A stretch of DNA of 64,000 nucleotides from Acridotheres tristis (GCA_037013685.1 CM072887.1:93578347-93642346); one strand, 5' to 3'; positions 12,478-26,593 are shown, counted from the first letter of the stretch. Program-made: numbers and translations. The notes: generated by a model from the sequence alone, not told the origin.

Positions 12478-13811
12478 TATAAATACACAAATATGTATAT
12501 ATATTATATGCCCTTCATATTTCTGGTCATTTGGTGGTAACAACCAGATGATTTGAAATGTAATGTCTTGCATTGCAGGTGTTTAATCTTATAGCTTGCC
12601 TCATAATTCCAACTCTTACTGTAATTTTTAAAATTCATTTTTAAAAGTCGTTGTCTTAAAAATATTTTATTTTCTTTTATTGCCTGATATTTGCACATGC
12701 AAATATTAAAAAGTGCTAATATAGTAGTCTACAAGCCAGAATATGCAGCACTGAGTCTTGAAGCAGATGTAATACCTGTCACTGCACAGCTGCTGAACAA
12801 CAGAATATATGCATGAATTTTGTTCAACTTCCTTTTCAACCGTGTAAAGGAGTGTTGTAAAATAACTGAGCTTCATCAAGTCTCCTCGGGTAGCTGTAGG
12901 GCCAATTTTGACAATACAGTGCTGTGTACCCTGATGGGAATATGTGCTGCTCCCAAGATGCCCCATGAGTCATTGCTAATTATTTTGGGGTTTCAGTCTT
13001 TTCTGCCCCATGATATCACAGAGAAATGGGGATAGGGAAAGCTTCTATCTTACAAATATAAAAATTAAAATATAGGTAATTTGGAAATTCAGGCTGTGAA
13101 AACACTTAGATGTATAAGTAGTAGCTTTTTTATTTAGTTTTCTTTTCCTCTGTATTTATGTTCATGAACAGTCTTGAAATATTAGGGAAGTTTCTTGTAT
13201 TAATTTGTTGACATTTGCAAAACATTCTATTGTGGGTATATTTTTTATTATGAAAGTGTAATGCAAAGTTTCTCTTCTTTATCTTGAAGATAATAGCAGG
13301 ATCTTGTTTCAGTCTCCTTGTAGTTAGAGAACAGCATTGACAGCTATCAGAGGGCACGCTCATATTGTCATTTCCAGAACTAACCCAAGGAGTGCTTGAT
13401 AAATTACTGCATTCCTTGGGGTTTAGCATATCGGAACCCAAGTAGAATGGAGTCATTATAGTCTCCTGCAGAGCTGGAACACAGCTCTCAGAATGTATTA
13501 AAACATTCAGGGATTTCCTTCTTTTTTTCACTGTAAACAATATAGCAGTACAAACTCGTTTTAAATATGTATTGCTTAGGTAATTTTGACAGTATATTGA
13601 GACTGCAGTAGTAGCTTGGATTAAAAGATAGGGGATAAAGCAAATAAGAAGAAAAGAAAGCTGTCTTTGACATAATTATTTAACTCCTAGACCATTTCTT
13701 CAGCATAATTGTTGACATAATGCCACAGTACCCATCACTTAATGAAGACAGTGTTGCTTCAGTTGTTTGGTTTTGCCAGATGAAGATCACATACTGAAAC
13801 ATGTCTTTCAG

Positions 13812-14021
13812 CTCTGGCTTGCTGATGATTGCTGGCTACAAGCAAACTTGTATTTAGGTATTCACCAGGACTTTGATCTTGAAGACCAGAGGCCGTATTG
13901 TTTCAGTGTGCTGGTTGGACATGGCAAGAGCCATTATTTCAACGTAGAGCTGGGCAGTGAATTGGCAATGTGGGAGAAATCATTTCAAAGAGCAATTTTC
14001 TTGGAAGTTCAAAGAACAGGG
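13812..14021 (+). CDS. SNTG2: SNTG2 coding exon, rest of PH domain (70 residues)
   Basis: The largest coding exon in the window: 210 bp, 70 residues, phase 0 at both ends. It has a CTTTCAG acceptor and a consensus GTAAGT donor. It starts LWLADDCWLQANLYLG, continues DFDLEDQRPYCFSVLVGHGK and SHYFNVELGSELAMWEKSFQ, and ends VQRTG. The late tryptophan (AMWEKSF) fits the invariant Trp in the C-terminal helix of PH folds, so this exon completes the PH domain (about residues 359-428 if the protein is near 540 long). The match to remembered mammalian SNTG2 is very close across the exon; IHQ before DFDLED may be a lineage difference of one residue, which I could not verify. The frame opens 45 bp upstream at 13767, but that lead-in is intron: it precedes the acceptor and has no homology. 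Confidence 0.96.
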
Positions 14022-14196
14022 GTAAGTAGTGAACAATTTAAATCATTTAATCTGTAAAATAAGTATAACAAGAGTTCAAGTTCTTTATATGTTTAATAAT
14101 TGCATTCAATTGATGTCCTTCATGACTAAAGATCTGAGTGCATTGAATACACTGAAGACTTTTGAAAGCTTCATCATCGCATCAATATTTTTCTGG

Positions 14197-14222
14197 CAAT
14201 GACTGTGTAATAACAGTCATTG
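14197..14222. repeat. 10-bp perfect inverted repeat, 6-nt loop
   Basis: CAATGACTGT (14197-14206) and ACAGTCATTG (14213-14222) form a perfect stem around a GTAATA loop. No associated gene or terminator function is expected in a eukaryotic intron. Confidence 0.8.
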
Positions 14223-17200
14223 AGCATGTTATGACAGATTGAAAATTGAAAATAGTCATTTGTAAGTTCACTTTGATTATTAAAAACTGAAAATTAATAC
14301 ATTTTACCGCTGGAAAACTCTCAGGAGCTTATTTAGTCCTACTTGAACATTTTCTTCCAGAAAGCTAATTTTCCTCTTACATAAGGTAAATATGTTATGT
14401 TTTACATAATGATTCTGTATTCAAAGAAGAAATATTTTGCTCTTATATTGTTAATTGTGAAATGGGATTGTTAACATTGAAAGAGTTTGAAGATAGTATA
14501 AAAGTGAAAAGAAGTTCTTAATAGTCTTGAATTCTCAAAATTACACAGCAGATTATCACTTTCTGCTGGCTAGTAGATCTAGATCCATACTCTCAAATGA
14601 ACTGGATGAAAGTTACGGAAGCATATACATTGATACTATAGGTCTTCTCCAATTAAAAATATATTTACACAGTTTAATACAAATGCAAACTTAATTTGGT
14701 ATGCTCAGGTTTGCAGCACCCTGTGGACTTCCTAAAGACATTTGAAATACTAAGAACACTGGATCACATCTTTGTAATAACACAATTTGCAAGGAGCAGG
14801 ATTCCTATCACAGGTGGTTAATCAGCTCGTCTAAATTGTCAAATCTCAGGGATTTTAACTGGTTTCTGGGTTCTAACAGGGTACTTATTTAGAACCCTTC
14901 TATTTGTCTCTTTAGCCTGATGAAGGAACAAAAAGATTTTGTAACAGTTCCTAATCCTGAACATCTGAGAAGGAATGCAGTTCTTCAGGGAAAAACTGAT
15001 TTTTTCTGAATACTTCTTAGCCATCAGGGAGGGATTAATAATGCATATTGAACGTGCATAAAGAATTTTCTCACATGAACTCTTCAACAAATTATGATAG
15101 AACTGTTTGACCAGCCATTCAGTCCTCGTATTTATTATTAATATAAAAAACAGATAACATATAATTAAAACTAAGTATAACACACATGGAGATTAGCTGG
15201 CTCTTTATCTGATCAAATTTCTGAATATTTATTGTTAAATCTCAAAATTTACTTTTCATTTACATCCTTAAAATTAAGGAATAATTCTCTGCTTGTGGAA
15301 TGATTTTTTGTCATTTGAATCAAAGAGTCATCTAGACGCATTTCACACAAAAGACATTAAATTTCCTGCAACTGTGGTTTAACCTATCTGAAACCTTCAG
15401 GAAAGTCATTCAAATAAAATCCTGATTACAGTGCTCAAGTCTCCATATAAGTTTTCGTATGTCTTAATTTTCTCTCACATACTTGGATACATCCAAATTT
15501 ACTGTAGACCCCTATGTCAGTGGAGTTCAGAGTACTGTGGTCATTCTCCAGCAGTGAAAAGACTTTTGACTGCACTATTTTCTTTCTTCCTTCAAAACAT
15601 AAATACTGTTGTGAATGCCCTTCTTATCAGAATGATGTCAAGAGTGGCATGAATGAGGTACAATTTAATATTACATAGAATATTTCAAGTTATAGAAAAA
15701 GAACTGGCATTCCAGTGTCCAGAAAATTCAAGCTTGTCACTGGTATGTCAGTCGGTAAAAGTTCTTTCTTCTGGGGAATTTTGGAAATTATTTTTTATTC
15801 ATAAATGATTGAGCAAGATTCATGGCAGCTGTTGGATTTAATTTTGCCGTTTCAGCCATTCTTATTTAAATGAGGCTCAGTCCTGTTTACTATCAAGTGT
15901 AGTTAGAATCTTGCCTATGAGTTTTTGTTAACCTTATCCTGTACATACCCTTTGTATTTGGTGTTTCTATAATAAGAGCTGTGTTTCTGAGAAGATTCTG
16001 TCTTTATACAGTTTATGAAAAGAAATGCTAAGGTGCAGTGGTCCTTTTGAATTTAATCTGCCTGTGTTGTATGATGTTTCTACATTTCTTTTGAAAATGG
16101 TAGCAGCAGTAGATGACAAAAAGAATGCAATAAAGCAGGAAGAAACACCCCTCACAATACTGTTCCCCTTTCATCTACTTTAAAGCCATATTTCAAGCTG
16201 TAATTGTTTACAAAAAGTTTACCAAGAAACTCTGAAATTCAGTGACCCTGGTGAAATTAATCTATTTGCAGACAATGATTACAAACAGATGTTCAATCCA
16301 TGTACTAGAAATACACATATTTTTTTCCTAGAAAAACTATTGTAGTTGCTGATGGCATAACGTGGATAGATGGGGGCAATAAAAATGCAGTAGAAGTAAG
16401 GCAGAAAGGTAATTGAAAAAGAGAGAATGTGCTGTTAAAAAGTATTTCTGTGAGGTTAGTAATAAAAGTCAGTATTGCAATGGTGGAAGATAGGCAATGA
16501 AATCCCCTCAGTCATATCTTGAAGTTAAATCATCACCCACAAATCCCATCAAGAATGTTTGTCTCACCTGAAACATCCTAAACAGTGCAAGATGAATAAT
16601 TTATGCTCAGATTAAGTAATTTTTCTTCTGGGTTTTTTTTCAAGATTTTTATGGTGCAGAAAATCTTACAAAATAAGAGACTAGCACATTTTCCAGAGCT
16701 CTTACTAATTCTTTGACCCTTCAGGTTGGTATTTTCATTAGCATAGGATATTATTCCACAATTTTTCAATGTTGTCTTTTTTAAATTTCTCGATCAGTAT
16801 TCTTCCCTTGCCCCAGACTATTTTTTCCAAAGGAAATTATATTGACTCATCTGAGTCTTGGATATGATTATTAAATTAATGTAGAAACATCTCAAAGGCA
16901 TGATTTGGATCAGTTCTTCAGTGGGAAGATGGAGGAGAATATTGGAATAGTATTTGGTAGTGGACAGAGGAAAGACTGACAGTAATATATTTCACTGTCA
17001 GCTGTAGAAAAATTGGACCAACAGTTTTGTCTTCTTGAAACCTTGTACACGTAAGTTTTGTTTGATGGCTGGAAGACGACAGAGAAGAATCTGCTTTACA
17101 AATGAAAGAATTCTCAGGAGACTGGAAAAAAACCATGCAGTGGGAAAGTCATCTATCACAGTGTCTCCTAAGTACCTGCAGTTGGTATATAGTGATAAGA

Positions 17201-17660
17201 CATGGTTACACACTCTCCTCACTAGCAATTCTAACACAAAGGAAAGTTTTCCCTTTGTACTTCCATCTGTGATGAAGATGCTGCAAGTTATTTCCAATCC
17301 TCGTACAGCTGAATAACCTTCTGTATTGAAACCATTTGCATTGCTTGGACAAAAAAAAATTGTTTAATATGAGTTACTCCAAGGATTAAAATAGGCTGGA
17401 TTCTGTTCAATTATAACAGAATAATCAGGAAGTTTTGCTACCTCATTATTTTCCATGCTTAAAGGTAAGCACTTCTAGTTAATTTCTTTCCATTTTGTTC
17501 CATGATTCGCTTACTGACATGGACAGAGAAATAAATTCTTGAAATAAAATTATAATTATTTTTTCTTTCAAGTTGGGGATATGAACGTATGGAGAAACAT
17601 TAGCAGTAAAATTCATGTTCCTGGAATGATACAGTGTCCTCATGTGAAGAATATACATTA

Positions 17661-17700
17661 CAAATCAAAGTAAACAAAGCAAGCAAACAAAGTAAACAAA
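17661..17700. repeat. Short imperfect AAAGTAAACA tandem repeat
   Basis: Repeated variants of CAAAGTAAACAAA and CAAGCAAACAAA lie end to end, a degenerate A-rich simple repeat. Confidence 0.7.
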
Positions 17701-19566
17701 TGAAGATTAATGAATGTTGCAAATTATTTCACTTAACACTACTGGGATTCCAAAATCATTTTTTAATGAACATAAATGTATGATACAATTATCCTGTGTT
17801 TTCCGTCTTTCAAAATCAATTAGCATAAATCCCATATTCTGTGTATATTTTATGCTTTTGTATGCATTTTTAACATGTCTTTATTTTCCTTGGAATTAAG
17901 ACCAGACTGTTTTCTATAGTAAGATTCTTGATGTTACATATATGGCTTAGAATCATTGTGACTCAGACAGATTATGTCTGCTCCTGGATAAAGCAAAAAT
18001 AATTATTGGGAATAATTGTGAATGCAGACCTGGAGCTTCAGTTCTGTAGGAGTCCTACATTAAACTTTTAATCTTCTTTCAACAAATATTATGATGCTAA
18101 AATGCCATGATGAAAATTCTTTAAAAATTAAATAATAAAGTGCAATTGATAATTTTGGGTTTTTTTGTAAGCAACAATTAATTGCTTCTTCATATCAGTT
18201 ATTCCAGCTAGGCACTGTTTTCCTCTGCTAAGTTGAGTCTTCCATGCTTAAAAAAGATGACAGACATGAGAGTGACATACTTTACACAATGCTTAGTTCA
18301 CCATCTTCCTCTTCCATTTTTACATTTCCCCTTAGGCACTGTGTGTTCTTCAGGCTGATTCTGTTTGAAATACACAAGGAATCTGCAATCATGTTACTGA
18401 TGATTAGAACCAACCAATCAACCAAAAAATCACATAGCTATTTTGAAGACGTGTCTAACTCAATAACCTTTCTTCAGCTTTTCATGTCTTTGCCTTTTTG
18501 TTTGATGGACTATTTTTCATTAAGTGTCTTGTCCTAGCTACTTTTTGGTATCCTCTTTTCTCTCCACCTTTTCAATATCTTTGTAATACCTTGTCATAGT
18601 TTTTACTAGTTTCTCAGTTTGAATTAATTTCTAGTGTATTCATAATATTTTCATCTGAGAAAAATTAATTTTCTTTCCATGAAACATATATTGTTCATTG
18701 TACAAATCCTTTCAGAATACTAGTGGTAGGTTTGATTTTCACCTCTTGGTTTTCTACTAAAGATTTATGGGTTTAAAGTTTTCTTTATAAAACTTGTCCA
18801 TGTACTGCTTCGCTCTCATCCTTACTTTGCAGCTCGGGAAATAATCTGTGCAACCTCCTCATTACAATTGCTTGTTGTTTCTTCTACACTGTTACTTAAT
18901 TTTATTTGCATATCTTTATTAAAAATCGTCTGAAAGGGTTCACTACAGCTAATTTAAGATATATAGAAGTGAATTCTTTCCAACTGACCTCAATAATATT
19001 TCAAGGAAGCCAGTATTTTTTTCCCCATGATTTCCCTTTAAAAACATTCAGTTGACTATATTGTATAAAATTGTATAAAAATAAAACACAATAATAGTGA
19101 CTGTATCCATACATGCTACTTACTAACCAGTCACCAGCAATGATTGGTCCATAACATGAAAAGCAGTGTTTATATTTTAAATCACCTACTTTCTTCTATG
19201 TGATGTAAAACCACATAGTGATGAAAGATCAAAAAGAAAGAGCTGCACAATATTGTGCTGACATTTTAAGACTTCAAGTTTTCACCAAATCAATGGATAA
19301 ATAGGTCCCATATCCTGACCAGCTCAAGAAAGAGACAAAATTAATTTAGTTAGGCATTTATTCTTTGTCTATTGGAGATAACTATAAATTCCTCATGATT
19401 TCGAACTTAGGAGCCAGAAGGAGAAAATCTCTTGCGTAGAAGTTCAAATGGCTTCTAATTTTTTTTTTTTTTAAATACTGAACTTCAGTGCATATTTTAA
19501 CAATATGCCTTTATATTTGCTTAAAGTTGAGCATTCAACAAGTCACTAAGAATATAAATAGTGATG

Positions 19567-19590
19567 TATGCTGGTCCCCTGACCAGCATA
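19567..19590. repeat. 10-bp perfect inverted repeat, 4-nt loop
   Basis: TATGCTGGTC (19567-19576) and GACCAGCATA (19581-19590) pair perfectly around CCCT, making a tight hairpin. It lies about 145 bp before the LTR-like element that begins near 19734. Confidence 0.8.
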
Positions 19591-19733
19591 TGGAGTCCTT
19601 GCATTCCCAGTGTGTGGGATGGGAGCCAAGCTGCATGGAAGTGTGGATTTAGCCCCATCGGAAACTACTTTTTTTTAACATGAAAGGTACAAGTTCAATT
19701 GAAGATTTTAGATTTAGATAAAATAGAAAGGTT

Positions 19734-20200
19734 TGTTGTCTCTGGTGGGGTTTTTGGGGTCCCTTTGGGATCCCTAAGACTGCTTCAGCAGTCCTCAGCA
19801 ATGGAGCAAGTTCCCAAGCCTCGCTCATGGCTCACGGCGAGCTCTCGGACCACCAAGGTGAAGAGACTGGAATATGTAGAAAGGCACAAATCCATAATTT
19901 ATTCTATGAAGGCATCCAGTCTAGCACATACAACGGTTAGGGTTTTGTAGGGGTTTTTATATCTTTTGAGGGTTTTGCAGTTTGCACAAATTACCAAGGG
20001 AACTCTACATTCTAACCAATCCCAGAGGGATTTTACATTCAAAGCTAGCCTATGGGTACTAAAAGAAAATGAACCACTAATATTGGAGATAGATAAGAGG
20101 GTCTACCAAGGGGGAGGAAGCTGGATTCCTTTTTGTATTCATCATTTAACAAGCCATTTCTTATCTTTAAGCTATGTTTTTCCAAGGGGCCTGTTCTGAG
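19734..20200 (-). mobile_element. Probable solo LTR of an endogenous retrovirus, antisense to SNTG2
   Basis: Read on the - strand, the block shows LTR-like architecture in the right order: an ATTGG/CCAAT motif (around 20020), a TATA-like gatataaaaacccc (about 19952-19965), an AATAAATTATGG polyadenylation-type motif (around 19900), a GC-richer segment with ggtccgagagctcgccgtgag, and an end reading ccccaccagagacaaca, finishing in CA as LTRs do. No gag, pol or env remnant is next to it. The 5' end on the - strand (right end here) is not defined and may extend to about 20360. The call rests on promoter-like architecture, not on a family match. Confidence 0.45.
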
Positions 20201-21528
20201 GATGCAGAGGGACTTTCTTCTTTATGAATGTTTTCTGCTCCCTCCACAGTTTGTGATATTCATATCCAGACAGCCTACAAGAAGTTCAATTCCTATGTCT
20301 CCTTCCTGCATCATTATACAAAATGCGTTTTCTAGTCATTCTTTAGTGGCATTTTGAATTGATCTTTGAATTGAACTACAACTCAAGTTAGATGCTATCA
20401 GAATAAATTTTAGAGACTGTCCCCATCAGAACTTGCTCAGAGATTAGTTATCTTTTCACTTATCCATCACAGCTTACTTAACTCTTCCAACTACCTGACT
20501 CCTGAGATGCTCACAGCTTTGGCTGTCTCAAAGCCATCTCTGCCATCAAAACAAACACACTCATTGTTTCTGGGCATCTTTGGGAATTAAGTCGTGCTGC
20601 AGAACTTGTAGTCTAAACCACCCTCAGAGACTGAGCCAAAGGAAGTCCACTTAAATAAACAAAATCTAGCAGAAATTAGACAATCTTAATAGGAAGTAAT
20701 TGTCATTTCTATTATCCATTACTGGACATTTATGATTTTATTAATTCTTCATGGTGACCTGAGAGGTTGAATAAAAGATGATTGGTTGATCACAGCATAA
20801 GTCTTGTAAGCTGCAAATAATGTATTGAATTGCAAAAAATATTAAATACCGTGGGCAATGCTTTTTTTTTCTGTGATGACTGCAAATCTTATATGAAACA
20901 GAGTTATATGTAGGAGTTCCTTTAAGAATGGAAATGCCACCATATGCTAATTTCAGAAATAATTTTTGAGACAAGCATTTAAGCAAAGGAAATATTCTTC
21001 TTAGTGAGATATTAAATAGAATTTAGATTAGGTTAGATTTATAGTGTCATTAAAAGATACTCACCAGTTTGTTACAAGAAGTACTCAGTTTAATTACACA
21101 ATTAAGTTTTAGATTGTTTTCATTATGCACAGAAAGCTTATTACAATTACTATTCCAATTTAACAGGTCACGTTTAGAAATGGTGTTAGATTCTAACTCA
21201 TTTTCACATTGATGCAAAAAACCCACCATTCTCTAACACAAAGAAAGGTTCTGAGAAGCATACAGATAAATAGTAAATACGTTTTCAATAATTATTAGTA
21301 ATTCAATAATTCACATACCAGATGAAAATCAAGCAATGCATTTATTAAAATTTTTAAAACAGAGAGAGAATGTACCAATTTACATGCTATTGAACTCAAA
21401 CTTGTTTTTATATTCTGTATTTTAAACCTGATTAATATAAAATGTTGATCATTATTTTTGAAAATAGAAGATATTCTTAAAATTACATTTATTTATATTG
21501 AAAGAATAAATCTAATTAATTTTACATT

Positions 21529-21546
21529 ATATATATATATATATAT
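21529..21546. repeat. (AT)9 microsatellite
   Basis: Nine AT dinucleotide units inside a broader AT-rich stretch (about 21480-21590), just upstream of the CR1 fragment. Confidence 0.9.
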
Positions 21547-21662
21547 TACATATATTTATTTATAAATCCAAATATTTAGATAAAAATTATGTCATGGGAA
21601 TCTGGTGTTATTATTTACCTGAGGATCTTATAGACTTGAATAAGGAAGAAATAATGAGAGAA

Positions 21663-21948
21663 CTGGTGAGGGACTTTCTAGAGTATATAGTGATAGAACA
21701 AATGGGAATGGCTTTAAATGAAAAGAGTGTGGGTTTAGATTACATGTTAGTAATAAATTCTGTTTGGGAAGGTGGTGAGGCACTGAACAGGTTGCCCAGA
21801 GATGCTGTGGATGCCCCCTCCCTGAAGGAGTTCAAGGCCAGGTTGGACTGGGCTCTGAGGAGCCTGGTGTAGTGGAAAGTGTCACTGCCTAGGGTGGGTG
21901 GGCCCGTTTTGGAACCCTTCCAAACTAAACCATTCTGTGATCTCTCAA
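21663..21948 (+). mobile_element. CR1 LINE 3'-end fragment, sense
   Basis: Typical CR1 3' terminus, the dominant LINE of birds. Landmarks in order are a gggactttctagagtatatagtgatag segment, gaggcactgaacaggttgcccagagatgctgtggatgcccc, ctgaaggagttcaaggccaggttggactgggctctg, agcctggtgtagtgg, and the end cttccaaactaaaccattctgtgatctct, which corresponds to the CR1 ATTCTATG-type tail. The element is 5'-truncated, as most CR1 copies are. The small open frame across it is the decayed end of ORF2 plus 3' UTR and is not a gene. Start approximate. Confidence 0.9.
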
Positions 21949-22187
21949 GAATTTACTGTCATGGAATTTCAAATTTGTACAGTAATATTACCTTAGAATT
22001 TTGATGTTGGATTTTATGGTTTTAATTTTTGTGTTCCCTATTATTCTCCACTCATGATGTACAAGAATCAGGCAGAACAAAATCCTAGTCAAAGCATCAT
22101 TGATTCGCAACTGAATAGCGTACTCAGGAATGTCTCGTCATGATATTTCTGATTAAATTCCCTTTTAAACTGAAATTCCAGAATTTA

Positions 22188-22255
22188 TAGACCACTAGAG
22201 AAGAAATGCATCAGAATGAAGTAATTGTCTGTTGAAGTATGCCACTAGTGGTCTA
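22188..22255. repeat. 11-bp inverted repeat with 46-nt spacer
   Basis: TAGACCACTAG (22188-22198) and CTAGTGGTCTA (22245-22255) are perfect reverse complements. The right arm overlaps a CCACTAGTGG palindrome (22242-22251). It may be chance or a remnant of a small palindromic element. Confidence 0.7.
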
Positions 22256-25200
22256 CTAGTTCTACTAAAACAAGCGGTGTCAGCTGGAATGCTGTTATTG
22301 CTACTGAAAATCTTCTTCACGTTTATGAAAATATGCTTGGGACAATCTACATGTAGGAAACTCTTAACATTGAAGTCACTGTTAATTCTTGCTTTTCTTT
22401 GTGGAAAAATAAGTTGCTGCATAACAATGAAGCCGTTGCTCAGACATAGAGATGAGAAAGCACAATCTCTTTCTGTTGTAAGCGAAAGCTAAAGAACACA
22501 ATTTGAATTTTCCCTGCTAGAAGATAACCATTTCTAAGCTGCTGCCCTAAGAATTTTTCCTCCTGCATAAATTTTTCTCGCTGCCTTTTCCTAGAACCAA
22601 TTTAAGTCACTGTCTGCCTGTTCAGCAAAGAGGGTAGCAAGTTTTTCTTCTGTCAGGTTTACTTTAGCCATAGGTTCGTATTACAGAGAGAACACCAGGC
22701 CAAGACTAGGCATCCACCACTGCATTATCTGTCTTGCCAAGGAATAGCTGAACCTTCAAGTTCACCTCAGTCTTCCTACAGGAATACAATTCTCTGTGGA
22801 GTAAAATTCACTTCATCCCATATGTAGATGTAATCCTAATATCTGAATAGTGGTTTAATGCCTAATCTCAGTGATGCTGAAAGTTTCTGAAAGGACAGTC
22901 TAGCCAATGAGTGCTCTACTAAGCAAACCATTTTTGCAGTTAGCTGCTATAATGTCATGAGCATTACAAATTAAAAATTACAAAGAAATCAGATAGTTGT
23001 TTCAATAGGTGATTTAAATGGAAAAGTTTCAAGTCAAGCAGTATCCTGAGAAAGCCAACATTTAAAACAAGGATGTATTAAACCTAGGTATTATTTTCTA
23101 AAGCACTGAGCTAGTTCCACTTCAACTGAAATAAATAGAAACTTTAATTGAAATTCAGTAAAAATATAATGAGCCATCATTTGAGTCCTTTGAAAAATCT
23201 TGCTTTTACTGCCAGAGTGTCTCTTGCATACATAAATCCTGAACCACAAATGTGCATAAATGTTTAAAAAAAAACCTATAATGTCTTCTTGAAATCATCA
23301 GATTACAGTACCATATTTTATAAGAGAATGCACTTTTCATACTAATACCAGCAAGGTATGCAAAAAAAGAGTCATTTTAGAATATTAAGATGTAATTCCT
23401 TTGGCTGCAGCAACAGCAGATCTTGAAGGAATGTACAAGATTTTTAATCAGATCTGGTTTGTTTCAATGGAGTGGTTTCATTTGTATCAATCCATGATTA
23501 TCAAAGTTCTGTAAACTTTTAATTGTGACATGACGAATTCCTTAAAGGTATGGGCAAATGAGTGGATCTGCCACAGTTTTAAGTGAAGATGATCTTCATT
23601 TGGTCACTCTCATTGAAATTATTTCACTGATCCTTTTTTAGTGATATCTGGAACAGGAATACACCTGAGCTTTGGGAGTCTGTTCCAGATGAAATTTCTG
23701 AAAACTCTCATTCTTTTGATGAATGACAGATTTCATTCTTGCTTCATTTCCTCATATATGATTATGAATTCAGAATGACAATGCTTTTGGTGTACTTTAT
23801 AAGCATGTCCTGAAAGTTCTGCTTTAAAAAAAAAGTTTGTATATAAAATATTTTGCGTTAACATAACATTTATTTTAAATATAAGAAAGCTAAAGCATCT
23901 GCATTTTTAATTCAACAATTCTGCTGTTTCAAAGAGTTTCAAAAGCCTTTCTCTTTCACACTAGTAATTCTATGCAAAAAGACTTGAACATTTTGCAGGC
24001 TGTGTTCAGAATTAAGGGGTTTAATTTTGTCTTCTAGTACTCTCCCTGTGTGTGGGCTGATATATATTTCTCAGTAAAACCACAACTCTGGTTGCTCTTA
24101 TCTTCATTTTCACATCCTGCTTGGATTTTTCTAATGCTAAAAGTGGAATTTTCATAATGACTTTTTATTCACATAACTGGTCCCATATTGAGGCTTTTAC
24201 CAAACTCTATGTTTTTGTGAATACATTGGATGCATTAAGACATCTTGCTCCTCTCACTCCTGTATGATTTAGAAGCTTGTAAAAAGCTGCTGTATAAAGT
24301 CTTAATGTAAGAATCTGTGTTCCAAACCATCTGCTGTTGGTATAATTTTTTCCCTCCCTGTCACTGTATCTTAAATGCTGGTGTGCATTACTTTATTTCT
24401 AATGCAGAATAAAATAACACATCATTTAGGTCTTTCTCTCTTTCGGGGATTTAAGTTCCTCTGACAAGTCCTACAAAATTCCTCCGTTTTTACTGACATT
24501 GACTGAGAAATGAAGAAAAAATATTAAATGTAACATGGAGAGGGATTTGGTCTCAGAAATTAAAAGATACAAGTAGAAGTGATATTTGGAGGATGCTAAC
24601 ATTTTATCAGTTCAAATTGACAATGCTGGAGTCTTCTACTCCAAAAATATATTCTTTGGATTCATAGCATAGTTTAATTTTAATGTAAATACTTTTTCTA
24701 AGAAAAAGCAAATTTTCAGAAATATTTTAGCCTTTTTTACAGTGATGTAAAAAATGATATTATTTCCAAACAGAGGCATAGCACATATTTTAACTTAAGG
24801 TGAGTACGTGAATACAGTATGCAATATGTGCACTGCATGGATATGGTCATTGCCTAAATGCTATGCTGTCTGGTTATAATTTACTTTTAGAAAGTGTGTG
24901 TTAAATCCTATATAATGAGTATAGTGAGAAATCATGTCTATGTTCTCATTTACATGTAATAAACCTTTAAAGCTCATCTTAGACCAAATGTATATCTATA
25001 TCTAGAAAGTAGTTAGCAGCAGAGCAGGGAAAATATATAGTTCAAGCAGGAAAGTGTAATAGTATTGCCAACTTTCCAATTGCTTTTTGGAAAATAAACA
25101 AGCAAAATCATGTGCATGCCCAATTTGTACTTAGACTAGAAGGTAGGTATTATTTCTGTATTTTGGCTGATTAAAAAACACTAAAATTCCTGTTCAACAG

Positions 25201-26593
25201 AACATGACTGACTCCAAAATTAATTAATATATTGCCTATTGGTACTGTAGTTAAGGCAAAATGAGGGTGTCCATCATGCAATACGGTAATTAACTGCAAA
25301 GTAGCCAATCATCAGCTGAATTTTTGAAACTGTAAATCTGATGAGACATTAGGACCAACAGCATTAAAGTTGTAAAAGTAATATCCTATAAAATGAATAT
25401 ACACTATGTCATTTTTCTGTGTTACACTTAGATGAGCAACATCATTGAGTCTCACTTATTCCTTAGAAAACTTACTTGCCATGAATTTAGGAAAAGGAAT
25501 ACTGACTGAAAAGGCTAGTGCCTGATTCTTAAAAAAATTATGTAAAATGGTATTTTTTACTAAGAATCTTTGTTGATAATCTCAGAATGCTATTGAGTGC
25601 TATCTCAACTGACAGTTATTAATCTTTATTTTAAAGAATTTTACTGATAAAACAAAAGCAAGTTGAACCCCTGTTTCTTGGACAGAATACAACCCCACAT
25701 CAGAGTAATATTAAAGACTCTATGTCTTCAAAAAGAATCCAGAGATACTGCACTGGATGCCTGTGGCAGAACTTGGGCAAATTTAAGCCCTCCATCTAAA
25801 GCATTGCAATAAATTCAAATTCCAGCAATAACAAAAGTCTATTGCAAAAAAATCTATTGCATGTCATGATTTATTTGGAAGCATTTGGACTGTCCAGTCC
25901 CAGAAAAAACCAAATGTACTTACAGCTTTAGCCTACATGAGAGACCCATGTGTGTGGAGAAATCAGAAATCCTCTCTCAAACTCTCTCAAATCTGGAGAG
26001 CCTGCACTCTTCCTTCTGCCATCGTACTACAACTTAATGTGGACAAGGACACTGACACACAGAAGGAAACTGAAGAACAGGAGGGTTCTTCTTTATCCTT
26101 GCCTTTCCTTCTCCAGACATGTGTGTTTGGGCTGCAGTGATGCTTGCTACCCACCCAGTCTGTGCTTCGGCCCCATCAGAGCCTTGTGACTCCCCATGAA
26201 GTGGTCCCTCTTTCTCAGGCTTTGTCTCTCACACATATCTGAGCTTTATTTGTGCTCTCCTCTCTGAGTGGAAATAAGTCCCTCTTGTCTTTTCCCACGC
26301 ATTCATTTTCCAGTTTGTTTACTCACCTCTTGTCTTGGGTACCTAGCACCTGTGAACCGAGTTCAAAGCCCTTCTTTTTGTGTTAACTGATTTGTTTACA
26401 AACACATTATCTCCCGTGAGGGAGTCACAGTAACTTGTAACCATAATTAATTCCAAAAAGCTGGTTTTGGAATGAATCGGCTCATCATTGTTTATATTTT
26501 TAATGTCTCTTTCTGTTAGACAGAACCCTACATCAGTCTCTTTTAGAGTACTGAAGCAAACTGTGCCTTGTCCTTGCCCTTTTGTAAAATTGA

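Larger units (their letters stand above)
10468..13811 (+). other. SNTG2 intron, 3.34 kb
   Basis: Non-coding interval between two phase-0 exons. It holds a (GGTTT)10 array at 11426-11475, a TA/TG-rich stretch with a 16-bp palindrome near 12462-12477, and otherwise unremarkable sequence. The open frames at 11.3-11.8 kb are produced largely by the GGTTT array and are not genes. Confidence 0.85.

Noticed and set aside
17035..17316. Overlapping open frames on both strands near 17 kb
   Set aside because: No recognisable domain, no matching splice sites and A+T-rich intronic setting; consistent with chance.
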